Shown: in pieces, positions 52,550 to 62,467 of the stretch
Numbering within the stretch: the stretch's first letter is position 1
Layout of the letters: every line of letters begins with the position of its first letter
Origin: JBBIOU01 sp037443205
GTDB lineage: Bacteria; Bacteroidota; Bacteroidia; Flavobacteriales_D; UBA2798
Length of the DNA stretch: 64,000 bases
Reading direction: 5' to 3'
Assembly: GCA_037443205.1 (NCBI GenBank)
Contig: JBBIOU010000009.1
Span: 28,815-92,814 of the forward strand
Notes under the pieces: generated by a model
Told to the model about the DNA's origin: nothing
Database searches by the model: none
Seen by the model: the letters and a program-made list of their open reading frames with translations, nothing else
Made by a program: the position numbers and the translations under genes

Positions 52550-53317
52550 GTGAAAAAAATACTTACTGTATATATATTATTGTTTTTCATAACAATGCTA
52601 ATGGCGCAAGATGAAAAAGACAGAATGATATATTTTGGAATACAATATAAGCCGGTTTTTCCAAATGAGTTTTTAGGAGCCGGTGAAGTGAGCGGAACTG
52701 ACAGCACCTTTTTTGTGAGTGCCAAACCCGTGCTCAGTAATTCATTTGGTATGGTGCTGCGCTTTGGCATTACCAAAACTATTGCTTATGAAATAGGATT
52801 AAACCGGGTTCAGCGCTATTATCGGATGAATTTTGAGGAATCATCGGCTGCACTAAGCGACAATAGTCGTTTTGGCATATTAGGTTACGAAATCCCAAAT
52901 CAGTTGCTCATATACGTTCGTCTTACCGAAAAAATATATATGAATAATGCATTTGGTATTTCTTTAATGGCATTTGCCAGCGATGTTCAATCATACGGAA
53001 ACAATGATCGTTTCAGGCAAATATCCTATCTTAATACACGTTGGTTTATTCCGGGATTAACGGCTAATGTAGGCTTTGAATACAGAACACGCAAATGGGG
53101 CTTTTTTTACTTAGGAGGTACTTTATTATGGCCGCTTAAACACATTGCCAATACAACAGCCAGCTATCAACCACCTACGGGCAGGATGCATACTGTGCCT
53201 TTAAAATTAAGAGGCAGCTATGTTACTTTAGATATTCGCTATTTCTTTTATGAGGACCCCAAAAAAGCACGTGAGAAAAAGAAACGCAAGCAAATGGAAG
53301 AAATGATGAATCAGTAA
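52550..53317 (+). CDS. Probable outer membrane beta-barrel protein
   Basis: This 255-aa protein starts at GTG 52550, giving a clear signal peptide (VYILLFFITMLMAQ). The mature part shows alternating hydrophobic strands typical of small barrels (TKTIAYEIGLNRVQRYYRM, MNNAFGISLMAFASDVQSY, WGFFYLGGTLLWPLKHIA). It ends with a Lys/Arg/Met-rich tail (KKAREKKKRKQMEEMMNQ), which is odd for a barrel terminus and may face the periplasm. No family is recognised. Confidence 0.65.
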   Translation: MKKILTVYILLFFITMLMAQDEKDRMIYFGIQYKPVFPNEFLGAGEVSGTDSTFFVSAKPVLSNSFGMVLRFGITKTIAYEIGLNRVQRYYRMNFEESSAALSDNSRFGILGYEIPNQLLIYVRLTEKIYMNNAFGISLMAFASDVQSYGNNDRFRQISYLNTRWFIPGLTANVGFEYRTRKWGFFYLGGTLLWPLKHIANTTASYQPPTGRMHTVPLKLRGSYVTLDIRYFFYEDPKKAREKKKRKQMEEMMNQ

Positions 53318-53331
53318 CACTCATTATAATC

Positions 53332-53370
53332 GGTTTAAACCCAAAAAAGTCATCATACTTTTTGGGGATT
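53332..53370. repeat. Type B dispersed repeat, inverted
   Basis: On the minus strand this is CCCCAAAAAGT-ATGATG-ACTTTTTTGGG, the best-paired copy of the type B core, about 11 base pairs. It sits between the convergent barrel gene and carB and could act as a terminator for both. Confidence 0.65.
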
Positions 53371-53388
53371 ATGTTATTTGTGGATTAC

Positions 53389-56205
53389 TTAACGGCTTAA
53401 ATATAAATTGCGTTCGCTATAAACCTTTCGGAAAAATGGATCTTTCAGGTCATCAATAAAATAAATAGCCTCTCCGGTTGATTTCATTTCCGGTCCTAAT
53501 TCTTTATTTACATTCGGAAATTTGTCAAATGAAAATACAGGTATTTTGATGGCATATCCTTTTTTACGCGGACTGAATTTAAAGTCTTTAATTTTTTTAT
53601 GCCCCAGCATTACCTGGGTAGCGTAGTTTACATAAGGCTCGTCATAGGCTTTGGCAATAAACGGAACGGTACGACTGGCTCGCGGATTAGCTTCAATTAC
53701 ATAAACAATTTCGTTTTTAATGGCAAATTGTATATTAATAAGTCCCACGGTATTTAGTGCCAGTGCTATTTTTTTGGTGTGATCTTCTATTTGTTGCATC
53801 ACTAAATCGCCTAAATTATAAGGCGGTAAAACCGCATACGAGTCGCCACTGTGAATACCGGCCGGTTCTATGTGTTGCATGATGCCGATGATATATACAT
53901 CTTGACCGTCACAAATGGCATCTGCTTCGGCTTCTATAGCTCCTGAAAGAAAATGGTCCAGGAGAATTTTATTTTCGGGCATATCGCGTAAAATATCTAC
54001 CACGTGTTTTTCAAGTTCCTGTTCGTTGATAACAATTTTCATTTTTTGTCCGCCCAGCACATAACTTGGTCTTACCAGCAAAGGAAATCCCAGTTCCTTG
54101 GATAATTCTATGGCTTGTTCTGCGCTTTCAACCACTCCGAATTTTGGATAGGGGATATTGTTGTCTTTTAGCAGGGTTGAAAAACTTCCACGGTCTTCGG
54201 CTAAATCTAAACTTTCGAAAGTTGTACCAATAATTTTAATGCCGTACCGGTTTAGTTTTTCGGCTAATTTAAGTGCGGTTTGTCCGCCCAGTTGTACAAT
54301 AACCCCTTCGGGTTTTTCGTGTAAAATAATTTCATAGATATGTTCCCAAAATACCGGTTCAAAATACAGTTTATCAGCCGTATCAAAATCGGTCGAAACT
54401 GTTTCGGGGTTGCAGTTTATCATAATGGTTTCGTAGCCGCATTCTTTTGCGGCTAAAACACCGTGTACGCAGCTATAGTCAAACTCTATTCCTTGCCCAA
54501 TGCGGTTAGGACCTGATCCTAACACAATAATTTTTTTTCTGTTACTTACTTTCGATTCGTTTTCTTGTTCAAAGGTAGAGTAGTAGTAAGGGGTTTTGGC
54601 TTCAAATTCTGCAGCGCAGGTGTCAACCAGTTTATATACCCGCCTGATGTTATATTGTTGTCGTTTATTAAAAACAGCACTTTCTAAACAACGCAGCAGG
54701 TGCGCAATTTGTCTGTCGGCATAACCTTTTTGCTTGGCTTCAAACAGCAGGCTTTCGGGTATGGTATCTATGTTGTATTTTTCTATTTCGCGTTCCAGGG
54801 CGATGAGTTCTTCTATCTGACGTAAAAACCATTCATCTATTTTTGTTTTTTCTTTGATGGTTTTAAAAGGGATTCCTAATTTAATCGCATCGTATATATG
54901 AAACAATCTGTTCCAGCTTGGATGTTCAAGGCTCTGCAGAATTTGTTCCTGGTTGGTAAGTTCTTTGCCGTCAGCTCCCAGTCCGTTTCTTCTTATTTCT
55001 AAGGATTGACAGGCTTTTTGCAGAGCTTCCTGAAAGGAGCGGCCAATGCCCATTACTTCGCCTACCGATTTCATTTGTAAGCCCAACTCTCTTTCAGCAC
55101 CAATAAATTTATCAAAATTCCAGCGGGGTATTTTTACTATCACATAATCTAAGGTGGGTTCAAAATAAGCCGAAGTGCTTTGGGTAATTTGATTAAATAA
55201 TTCATCCAGTTGATAGCCAATGGCCAGTTTAGCTGCGATTTTAGCAATGGGATAGCCGGTGGCCTTAGAGGCAAGAGCTGATGAGCGCGATACACGTGGA
55301 TTAATTTCTATAGCTATGATATCTTCGTTGTTATCGGGGCTAACTGCAAACTGCACGTTGCAACCACCGGCAAAGTTTCCGATGGAGCGCATCATTTTAA
55401 TAGCCATACTGCGCATTTTTTGATAGGTAGTGTCGCTCAAGGTCATGGCCGGTGCAACCGTAATCGAATCACCCGTATGGATACCCATAGGGTCAAAGTT
55501 TTCAATCGAACAAATGATGGCAATATTATCATTGCTATCGCGCAGCAACTCCAGCTCAAATTCTTTCCATCCAAGCACGGCTTTGTCTATCAATACTTCG
55601 TGTATGGGCGAAGCATGTAAGCCACGGGTAAGCAATTTGTCAAAGTCTTCGGCTTTATGTACAAATGAAGCTCCCGTGCCGCCCAAGGTAAAGGAAGGGC
55701 GTATAACCAATGGAAAACCCATGCGCTGGGCTATTTCTTTACCTTCTAAAAAGGAGCGGGCAATGGCAGAGGGAGCAGAGCCTACGCCAATGCTATCCAT
55801 TAAGTTGCGAAATTTTTCGCGGTTTTCGGTTATTTCTATTGCATTTATATCAACCCCTATGATGCGTACGTTGTATTTTTGCCACAATCCTAATTCATCG
55901 CATTTGATGCATAAATTGAGCGCTGTTTGTCCGCCCATGGTAGGCAATACACAATCAATTTTATGTTGTTGAAGTATATATTCAATAGATTCAGGTTCTA
56001 GAGGTTTTAAATACACATGGTCGGCCACCACTTTATCAGTCATAATCGTAGCAGGATTAGAGTTAATAAGTGTAACTTCAATACCTTCTTCTCTTAGCGA
56101 GCGCGCTGCCTGTGAGCCTGAATAATCGAACTCGCATGCTTGTCCGATGATGATGGGTCCGCTACCGATAATCAATACCGAGCGGATGCTGGTGTCTTTG
56201 GGCAT
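53389..56205 (-). CDS. carB: Carbamoyl-phosphate synthase large subunit, short form
   Basis: This 938-aa enzyme has two ATP-grasp halves. They start with SVLIIGSGPIIIGQACEFDYS (shown in part: GSGPIIIGQACEFDYSG) and VLGSGPNRIGQGIEFDYS (about residues 560-577). It uses ammonia from CarA, bicarbonate and two ATP to make carbamoyl phosphate for pyrimidines and arginine. It ends where the second ATP-grasp half ends, so the allosteric MGS-like domain of about 130 residues seen in the 1073-aa E. coli enzyme is absent. carA is not adjacent. Confidence 0.95.
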   Translation of the reverse strand: MPKDTSIRSVLIIGSGPIIIGQACEFDYSGSQAARSLREEGIEVTLINSNPATIMTDKVVADHVYLKPLEPESIEYILQQHKIDCVLPTMGGQTALNLCIKCDELGLWQKYNVRIIGVDINAIEITENREKFRNLMDSIGVGSAPSAIARSFLEGKEIAQRMGFPLVIRPSFTLGGTGASFVHKAEDFDKLLTRGLHASPIHEVLIDKAVLGWKEFELELLRDSNDNIAIICSIENFDPMGIHTGDSITVAPAMTLSDTTYQKMRSMAIKMMRSIGNFAGGCNVQFAVSPDNNEDIIAIEINPRVSRSSALASKATGYPIAKIAAKLAIGYQLDELFNQITQSTSAYFEPTLDYVIVKIPRWNFDKFIGAERELGLQMKSVGEVMGIGRSFQEALQKACQSLEIRRNGLGADGKELTNQEQILQSLEHPSWNRLFHIYDAIKLGIPFKTIKEKTKIDEWFLRQIEELIALEREIEKYNIDTIPESLLFEAKQKGYADRQIAHLLRCLESAVFNKRQQYNIRRVYKLVDTCAAEFEAKTPYYYSTFEQENESKVSNRKKIIVLGSGPNRIGQGIEFDYSCVHGVLAAKECGYETIMINCNPETVSTDFDTADKLYFEPVFWEHIYEIILHEKPEGVIVQLGGQTALKLAEKLNRYGIKIIGTTFESLDLAEDRGSFSTLLKDNNIPYPKFGVVESAEQAIELSKELGFPLLVRPSYVLGGQKMKIVINEQELEKHVVDILRDMPENKILLDHFLSGAIEAEADAICDGQDVYIIGIMQHIEPAGIHSGDSYAVLPPYNLGDLVMQQIEDHTKKIALALNTVGLINIQFAIKNEIVYVIEANPRASRTVPFIAKAYDEPYVNYATQVMLGHKKIKDFKFSPRKKGYAIKIPVFSFDKFPNVNKELGPEMKSTGEAIYFIDDLKDPFFRKVYSERNLYLSR

Positions 56206-56797
56206 ATTGATATGTATAATTGATTACCGGAGTGCAAATATAACTGATGGGCTATGTGTAGAGTTGTTGATAACCGGTCTATTTTATATTATTTATGAAC
56301 AAATTACCTCGAATTAAGTATGGTTACACTAACAATCACAAATAGGTTACGGCTGCATTTGCTAATGTTTTTACTCACGCTTTGTATAAGCCTGCTTTCT
56401 ATCTGCCTCATGCGCATAAAAAACTCTGTGTTTCTTAGTGCGCATTGTGTTTAAAATGTGTATAACACATTTATATTATCATTCTGGTTATTTTAACTTA
56501 CTTTCATTTGTCTTAAAGATAATAGAAAAAAGCAATAAAAACATTCGCCTGTTCGAAAAAAGAAAATTTACCCTCGCCTAAGTGCCGCCTACATAAGAAC
56601 GCGTAAGCCATGCGTGGTTAACGACAATTTTGGGTTAAATTGGGTAATGCAAGCCTGATGCAAACAGTGTGTTGATAAACTTAAACACCGACTTCATACA
56701 CTCGTCCTTACATTATATTACGAATTTCGGGGCATTGATAAATTTAAGATAAAAAATAACGATGTTTTTTAATTAGCTTTGTAAAAATTATAGCCCT
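56206..56797. repeat. Large gene gap with an inverted type A copy
   Basis: This 592-base gap, the longest in the window, separates divergent carB and ettA. Bases 56537-56638 align along their length with 22019-22118 and form a type A element in reverse (CCATGCGTGGTTAACGACAA then TTTTGGGTTAA). The rest is AT-rich, with no open frame longer than a few dozen codons that looks real. The -7 box TAGCTTTG at 56774-56781 fits ettA (ATG 56798). Confidence 0.6.
56235..56242 (-). promoter_or_regulatory. Bacteroidota -7 box for carB
   Basis: On the minus strand TATATTTG matches TAnnTTTG exactly and lies 29 bases before the ATG at 56205. Confidence 0.5.
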
Positions 56798-58483
56798 ATG
56801 AGTGATGATAAAAAAGTAATATTTTCTATGGTGAATGTTAGTAAACATACACCGCAAGGAAAACAAATATTAAAAGACATTTACCTTTCATTTTTTTATG
56901 GTGCCAAAATAGGAATTTTAGGGATGAATGGTGCAGGTAAGTCAACCGTATTGCGCATCATAGCCGGTGAAGAGAAAAACTATCAGGGAGAAGTGGTATT
57001 TTCTCCCGGATACAGTGTAGGATACCTTCCTCAGGAACCATTATTAGATGAGCATAAAACCGTAAAAGAAATCGTGCAGGAAGGCGTTCAGGAAATTATG
57101 GATATACTTAACGAATACAATAAAATAAATGAAGACATGGGCTTGCCCGAAAATTATGAAGACGCAGATAAAATGGATAAACTCTTGGCGCGTCAGGCAC
57201 ATCTGCAGGATAAAATTGATGCCTGCGATGCATGGGAAATTGACAATAAACTGGAACGTGCTATGGACGCCCTACGTTGCCCTGATGCCGATACACCCGT
57301 AAAACATCTTTCGGGGGGAGAGCGCAGAAGAGTAGCCCTGTGCCGGTTATTACTTAAAAACCCGGATATACTGTTGCTGGATGAACCTACTAACCACCTG
57401 GATGCCGAAAGCGTTCACTGGCTGGAACAGCACCTGCAACAATACAAAGGAACCGTTATTGCCGTTACACACGACCGCTATTTTTTAGATAACATTGCCG
57501 GCTGGATATTAGAATTGGATAGGGGAGAAGGTATACCCTGGAAAGGAAATTACTCTTCGTGGTTAGATCAAAAACGCAACCGCCTGCAACAAGAAGAAAA
57601 AACAGAAAGCAAACGCCAGAAATTTTTAATGCGCGAGTTGGAATGGGTGCGTCAGGGAGCAAAGGGGCGTCAGGCCAAACAAAAAGCGCGCTTGCAGAAT
57701 TACGAAAAAATGCTCAATGAGGATGTAAAACAAAAAGAAGAAAAACTGGAAATATTTATACCCAATGGTCCGCGTTTAGGAAGTGAAGTTATTCAGGCTA
57801 TCAATGTGTCTAAATCTTTTGGTGATAAATTACTGTATGATAATCTGAATTTTAAATTACCTCCGGCCGGCATAGTAGGTATTATCGGGCCTAATGGTGC
57901 AGGTAAAACCACTATTTTTAAAATGATTATGGGAGAGGAAAAACCCGATAGCGGTGAGTTTATTATCGGTGAAACCGTACAAATTGCTTATGTTGACCAA
58001 ACCCATAAAGAACTCGATCCCAATAAAACCGTTTACGAAGTTGTATCAGGAGGCAACGAAAATATGGAGGTAGGTGGACGATTAATCAACTCGCGGGCCT
58101 ATCTGTCGCGCTTTAATTTTGCGGGTGCCGACCAAAATAAAAAACTAAGCGTATTATCGGGCGGTGAGCGCAATCGTTTACACCTGGCCATGACTTTAAA
58201 AGGGGGAGCCAATGTATTACTGCTGGATGAACCCACCAACGACCTGGATGTAAATACACTTCGGGCATTGGAAGAAGCCCTGGAAAATTTTGCCGGCTGT
58301 GCCGTCATCATTTCGCACGACCGCTGGTTTTTAGACAGGGTGTGTACCCATATCCTTGCATTTGAAGGCGACTCGCAGGTGTATTGGTTTGAAGGCTCGT
58401 TTTCAGAATATGAAGAAAACAAAAGAAAACGACTGGGCGATATTACACCCAAACGCTTGCGGTATAAAAAACTCGTTAAGTAA
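56798..58483 (+). CDS. ettA: Energy-dependent translational throttle ATPase
   Basis: This 561-aa ABC-F protein has two ABC domains. Walker A motifs are GMNGAGKST (about 45-53) and GPNGAGKTT (about 367-375), and the signatures are LSGGERRRVALCRLL and LSGGERNRLHLAMT. The long linker and arm (YNKINEDMGLPENYEDADKM shown in part: INEDMGLPENYEDADKM) match EttA. EttA binds the ribosomal E site and gates the first peptide bond according to the ATP/ADP ratio. The gene for the BamA-like protein follows after 21 bases. Confidence 0.95.
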   Translation: MSDDKKVIFSMVNVSKHTPQGKQILKDIYLSFFYGAKIGILGMNGAGKSTVLRIIAGEEKNYQGEVVFSPGYSVGYLPQEPLLDEHKTVKEIVQEGVQEIMDILNEYNKINEDMGLPENYEDADKMDKLLARQAHLQDKIDACDAWEIDNKLERAMDALRCPDADTPVKHLSGGERRRVALCRLLLKNPDILLLDEPTNHLDAESVHWLEQHLQQYKGTVIAVTHDRYFLDNIAGWILELDRGEGIPWKGNYSSWLDQKRNRLQQEEKTESKRQKFLMRELEWVRQGAKGRQAKQKARLQNYEKMLNEDVKQKEEKLEIFIPNGPRLGSEVIQAINVSKSFGDKLLYDNLNFKLPPAGIVGIIGPNGAGKTTIFKMIMGEEKPDSGEFIIGETVQIAYVDQTHKELDPNKTVYEVVSGGNENMEVGGRLINSRAYLSRFNFAGADQNKKLSVLSGGERNRLHLAMTLKGGANVLLLDEPTNDLDVNTLRALEEALENFAGCAVIISHDRWFLDRVCTHILAFEGDSQVYWFEGSFSEYEENKRKRLGDITPKRLRYKKLVK

Positions 58484-58504
58484 ATATTAAGAATATTGTT
58501 TTAA

Positions 58505-59638
58505 ATGAAAACACGCACGCTTATATTAGTTGTTTTCATTTTATCAACCCTATTAACTCCTCTTTTTGTCAAAGCTCAGAAAAAAAAATTTTTAGGTTTT
58601 GCACCGCTCAGCGATACTGTATCTACCGAAAAAAACGGAATATTTGCTATCCCCCTGTTATATTATACCCCCGATACACGCTGGGCATTTGGCGGTGCAG
58701 GAGTGTATTATTTTAAAATACAACCCAAATACCCGGATGAAACAGAAACACGCATCTCATACGTAAAGTTTTTAGCCGATTATACGCAAAATAAACAATT
58801 AGATGTGTGGAAAGAGTGGAACATTTTTACACGTAACGAAAATTATTTGTTAAAAGGCGAATTGCGCTTCAGAAATTTTCCCGATAAATTTTACGGCATC
58901 GGTAACCAAAGCTTAAAACAAAACGAAGAAAAATATGCGTATAATCTTATTAGCGTAAAAAATTTATTTATGAAAAAAATTAATCAGGGACTATTTGCAG
59001 GTCTTGATTATCATTTTGAATATGAATATAATTTTGAATATACGCCCGGTAAACAACTTGAAACAGGTTCGGTACCGGGTTATCAGGGAGGTATAGGTTC
59101 GGCTTTGGGATTGGTAGCCGTGTTCGATAACAGAGACAATGTAATTAATGCATACCGGGGTAAATTTGCCGAAGTTTCTACTTATTTTTATGATAAACTG
59201 ATTGGCAGTACTTTTTCCTTTTTTGCTGTAAATATCAGGTATCAACAATATTGGCAGATAAAAAGAAAACATATTCTTGCCACTCAAACCAAAATACGTT
59301 TCAGCTCAGGTAATGTTCCGTTTTTAGATTTATCTACCTTGGGCGATGATGATATTTTAAGAGGTTATCCGAAAAACAGATTCAGAGATAAAAACTTTAT
59401 GGCTACACAGTTGGAGTATCGTTTTCCGCTGTTTTGGCGATTTGGGATGGTTGTGTTTGCCGGAGTAGGGGATGTGTTTAATAAAACAGCTGATTTGCGC
59501 TTAAGTGCACTGAAATATTCTGTGGGAAGCGGTTTACGCTTGGTAGTAAACCCGGCCGAACGACTTAATATCAGGTTTGATTATGGTTATGGCAAAGAAG
59601 GTGGCTATTTCTATTTTGTAGTAGCAGAATCATTTTAA
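58505..59638 (+). CDS. BamA/TamA-superfamily outer membrane barrel without POTRA domains
   Basis: This 377-aa protein has a signal peptide (about 1-24, ending VKAQ). It then has a surface-antigen D15-like barrel, with FDNRDNVINAYRGKFAEVST (about 209-228) and the LRGYPKNRFRDKNFMATQLEYRF-type block, of which ILRGYPKNRFRDKNF is seen. This block contains the family RGY motif. No POTRA domain is present, so it is a short member like the Bacteroidota proteins annotated as BamA-like. Its client or cargo is unknown. It is probably co-transcribed with ettA. Confidence 0.85.
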   Translation: MKTRTLILVVFILSTLLTPLFVKAQKKKFLGFAPLSDTVSTEKNGIFAIPLLYYTPDTRWAFGGAGVYYFKIQPKYPDETETRISYVKFLADYTQNKQLDVWKEWNIFTRNENYLLKGELRFRNFPDKFYGIGNQSLKQNEEKYAYNLISVKNLFMKKINQGLFAGLDYHFEYEYNFEYTPGKQLETGSVPGYQGGIGSALGLVAVFDNRDNVINAYRGKFAEVSTYFYDKLIGSTFSFFAVNIRYQQYWQIKRKHILATQTKIRFSSGNVPFLDLSTLGDDDILRGYPKNRFRDKNFMATQLEYRFPLFWRFGMVVFAGVGDVFNKTADLRLSALKYSVGSGLRLVVNPAERLNIRFDYGYGKEGGYFYFVVAESF

Positions 59639-59823
59639 TCAAATTAGTTATTAGCTACGCTTGTCCGGAGACTTGCAATGAGTTGTATTTGGGTTAAAAA
59701 ATGAATGTTATGAACCTGAATAGTTAATTTATTAACATCATTCCTGGCTTTTTTTTAAATTTTACCCAACCATTTAAAATTTTAATGTCTTACTATAGTA
59801 AATGATATTTTCCTTTTAGATAA
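59639..59823. repeat. Partial type A repeat upstream of the ECF sigma gene
   Basis: GTTATTAGCTACG (59647-59659) matches the inverted copy near 22090-22105. The 3' end, GTATTTGGGTTAAA (59686-59699), matches A1. No TAnnTTTG box is seen before the sigma gene at 59824, so its promoter may be of another class, possibly autoregulated. Confidence 0.55.
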
Positions 59824-60429
59824 ATGCATACCAAACATTTGTTTATAGATAAAACCAAATTAATAGAAGCGCTAAAGAACAAAAATAAAGAGGCGCAAAA
59901 GTTGTTTTATGAGCAACATCATAAACAAATACTGGGTGTATGTTACCGTTATTTTTTTAATGAAGAAGATGCTGTAGAGTGCATGAACGATGTTTTTATT
60001 ACTGTATTTGAAAAAATTCATCAATATAAAGCTGAAGGCCCTATAGAAGGCTGGTATAGAAGAATTGCCGTAAACATTTGTATTAACAAATTAAAAAAAG
60101 AATTAAAACGAAAAAAATTATTTATAGAAGAAAAGGAAAGAGAATTCTATCAATTATCCGATACAACCAATGATGATTCAGTAATACAAAAAGATATTCC
60201 TCAGCAAATCATTTTAAATATGTTACAGGAATTACCTCCTGCAAGCCGCACGGTGTTTAACCTGTTTGCTATTGATGGTTTAACACATAAAGACATTGCC
60301 ACAAAAATGGGTATCAGCGAGGGTACTTCTAAATGGCATTTAAACAATGCCCGTAAGATGCTGCAAGTCAAGATAAAAAGCTATTGGGCACAAAACAACA
60401 ATGAACAAAACATTTTTAAATTAAAATAA
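59824..60429 (+). CDS. ECF-type RNA polymerase sigma factor
   Basis: This 201-aa protein has region 2 (about 25-95: YRYFFNEEDAVECMNDVFIT, then GWYRRIAVNICINKLKK) and region 4 (about 135-190: LPPASRTVFNLFAIDGLTHK, then MGISEGTSKWHLNNARKML). No other domain is present. It is followed after 7 bases by a gene for a membrane-anchored PD40/OmpA protein, an arrangement expected for a sigma factor and its membrane-bound anti-sigma. P. gingivalis SigP is a relative linked to T9SS control, but I cannot equate them from sequence alone. Confidence 0.92.
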   Translation: MHTKHLFIDKTKLIEALKNKNKEAQKLFYEQHHKQILGVCYRYFFNEEDAVECMNDVFITVFEKIHQYKAEGPIEGWYRRIAVNICINKLKKELKRKKLFIEEKEREFYQLSDTTNDDSVIQKDIPQQIILNMLQELPPASRTVFNLFAIDGLTHKDIATKMGISEGTSKWHLNNARKMLQVKIKSYWAQNNNEQNIFKLK

Positions 60430-60436
60430 AAATATT

Positions 60437-62449
60437 ATGAATCCTGCCGGAGATAAGTTACATGAAATAGACAAATTATTTAAGCAATCGCTTGAAAAAT
60501 TTGTGCCGGAGCAGTTAGGAGAAAGTTGGCTGCTGTTGCAAAAAAAATACAAAGAAAAGCGGGCTCGCAAATTGCTTTTAAGAATTTACGCTGGCCTTTT
60601 GATTATTGGCATAGTTACAAGTATTTACCTGTTCCTGAAACCACAAATTTCCGAAAAGTTACAAACCCATTCAGACATACAACACCAAACAAGCGCCCGA
60701 ACTAAGTTTCCTGCCACATCTACAGAAAAACCAAAAACAAGCTTTAATAGTTTGCCTGAACAAGAAAATGAAACAACAAGAGCAACAATTAATTTAAAAC
60801 AAAATCCGGACAGAGTCAATAAAACTATTGTAGATTATACCTATCCAAACAGCTTACAAAACCAGAACATCCCCGAAAATACCCATGCAAAAACATTGCT
60901 ATCTTATTCCAATAAGTCCATCCTGATTGATGATAAAGAAGAAATTTCATATTCAATTAAGATAGAAGTTCTTGATACTACAATAAATTCAATTTATTCT
61001 GATTACGGGCCTGTAATTAACGCTGATGGGAGCGTATTATATTTTACATCCCGAAGGCCGGTAGAGATAAAAGCCAAAAATAATAAAACTAAAACCATCG
61101 AAACTGAGAATATTTACATGGCAGTTAAAGATTCGAAAACCAAAAAATGGAAACCCGCACAGTTAATGCCAGAGCCTATTAATCAATTAGGAAGATTTAA
61201 TTCGATTATCGGTTTATCGAATGACGGACAAAGAATGTTGCTGTATCGTGATGATAAATACGGAAACGGTGATATTTACGAAGCTATTTTGCAAGGAAAT
61301 GTATGGTCAGAACCTCAAAAACTTCCCGAACCCATTAACAGCAAATATCTTGAAACCAGCGCCTCCATATCTCCCGATGGCAACACCATTTATTTTGTAA
61401 GCAACCGTCCGGGCGGTTACGGTAAATTAGATATATGGTATTGCACCAAAAAACCGGATGGCACCTGGGATAAAGCCATCAATGCCGGCTCGGCTATTAA
61501 TACCGCTGAAGATGAAGAAGGAGCATTTATTCATCCGGACGGGAAAACCTTATATTTTAGTTCGCGTGGGCATAGCTCAAAAGGCGGATATGATGTGTAT
61601 AAAACGGCTTTAATTCATGGTATATGGCAAGTGCCCGAGCCGGTTGAAGGCTTAAACGATATGGGCGATGATGTGTATTTTGTAATAGATGCCAGCGGAC
61701 AAAAGGCATTTTATTCTACTTTAAAGCAAAATAAAAACACAGAAAAAGATATTTATGAAATCAAATTTGTAAAAAAGAAAGAAGACAACTCCCCCAAGCT
61801 GACCTTGTTTAAGGGAGAAGTGTATGATAAGAATAGCAAAGAGCCACTGGAAGCACAATTAGTAATAACAGACCTAACTACCGGATCTGTTATTTCTACC
61901 TTTAAAAGCAATGCGTCAACCGGAAAATTTATGATTTCTCTCCCTTCAGGAAAAAACTATGCACTGGCAGTAGAGAAAAAGGGCTATCTTTTTTATTCCG
62001 AGAATTTTAATATCCCTGAGCATGCAGGATACAAAGAAATCAATCAAACGGTATATCTCGATCCTTTAAAGACAGGTGCAAGAATAGTGCTGAACAATAT
62101 CTTTTATGAGTTCAATAAAGCCAATCTTACCAACGAGTCTATGGCAGAATTAAATAAAGTAGTGCAACTGATGAACGACAACCCGACATTAAAAATAGAA
62201 CTATCAGCTCATACAGACAGCAGAGGAAGTGATGAGTATAACTTGAAGCTATCAGATGAAAGAGCTAAAAGTTGTGTGAATTATCTTATTCAAAAAGGTA
62301 TCCATTCAAACAGAATTATAGCTAAAGGATACGGTGAAACACAACCTATAATTAGAGAAGAAATGATTGAGAAACTGAGAACTGAAGAAGAAAAAGAACA
62401 GGCGCATCAAAAAAATCGAAGAACAGAAATTAAAATAATAGATAATTAA
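60437..62449 (+). CDS. Membrane-anchored PD40/OmpA protein, candidate anti-sigma sensor
   Basis: This 670-aa protein lacks a cleavable signal. Residues 1-46 are charged and probably cytoplasmic (IDKLFKQSLEKFVPEQL, followed by KEKRARKLLLR), and one membrane helix spans about 47-67. The outer part has a polar linker, PD40 repeats at about 190-430, a carboxypeptidase-regulatory-like domain at about 455-540 and an OmpA peptidoglycan-binding domain at about 555-670 (SAHTDSRGSDEYN, LSDERAKSCVNYL). The short N-terminus resembles those found after ECF sigma genes in Bacteroidota. The proposed role is to hold the sigma factor and release it on an envelope signal. That is an inference; no interaction is shown. 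Confidence 0.83.
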   Translation: MNPAGDKLHEIDKLFKQSLEKFVPEQLGESWLLLQKKYKEKRARKLLLRIYAGLLIIGIVTSIYLFLKPQISEKLQTHSDIQHQTSARTKFPATSTEKPKTSFNSLPEQENETTRATINLKQNPDRVNKTIVDYTYPNSLQNQNIPENTHAKTLLSYSNKSILIDDKEEISYSIKIEVLDTTINSIYSDYGPVINADGSVLYFTSRRPVEIKAKNNKTKTIETENIYMAVKDSKTKKWKPAQLMPEPINQLGRFNSIIGLSNDGQRMLLYRDDKYGNGDIYEAILQGNVWSEPQKLPEPINSKYLETSASISPDGNTIYFVSNRPGGYGKLDIWYCTKKPDGTWDKAINAGSAINTAEDEEGAFIHPDGKTLYFSSRGHSSKGGYDVYKTALIHGIWQVPEPVEGLNDMGDDVYFVIDASGQKAFYSTLKQNKNTEKDIYEIKFVKKKEDNSPKLTLFKGEVYDKNSKEPLEAQLVITDLTTGSVISTFKSNASTGKFMISLPSGKNYALAVEKKGYLFYSENFNIPEHAGYKEINQTVYLDPLKTGARIVLNNIFYEFNKANLTNESMAELNKVVQLMNDNPTLKIELSAHTDSRGSDEYNLKLSDERAKSCVNYLIQKGIHSNRIIAKGYGETQPIIREEMIEKLRTEEEKEQAHQKNRRTEIKIIDN

Positions 62450-62467
62450 CATTTTAAAATAAAATAA

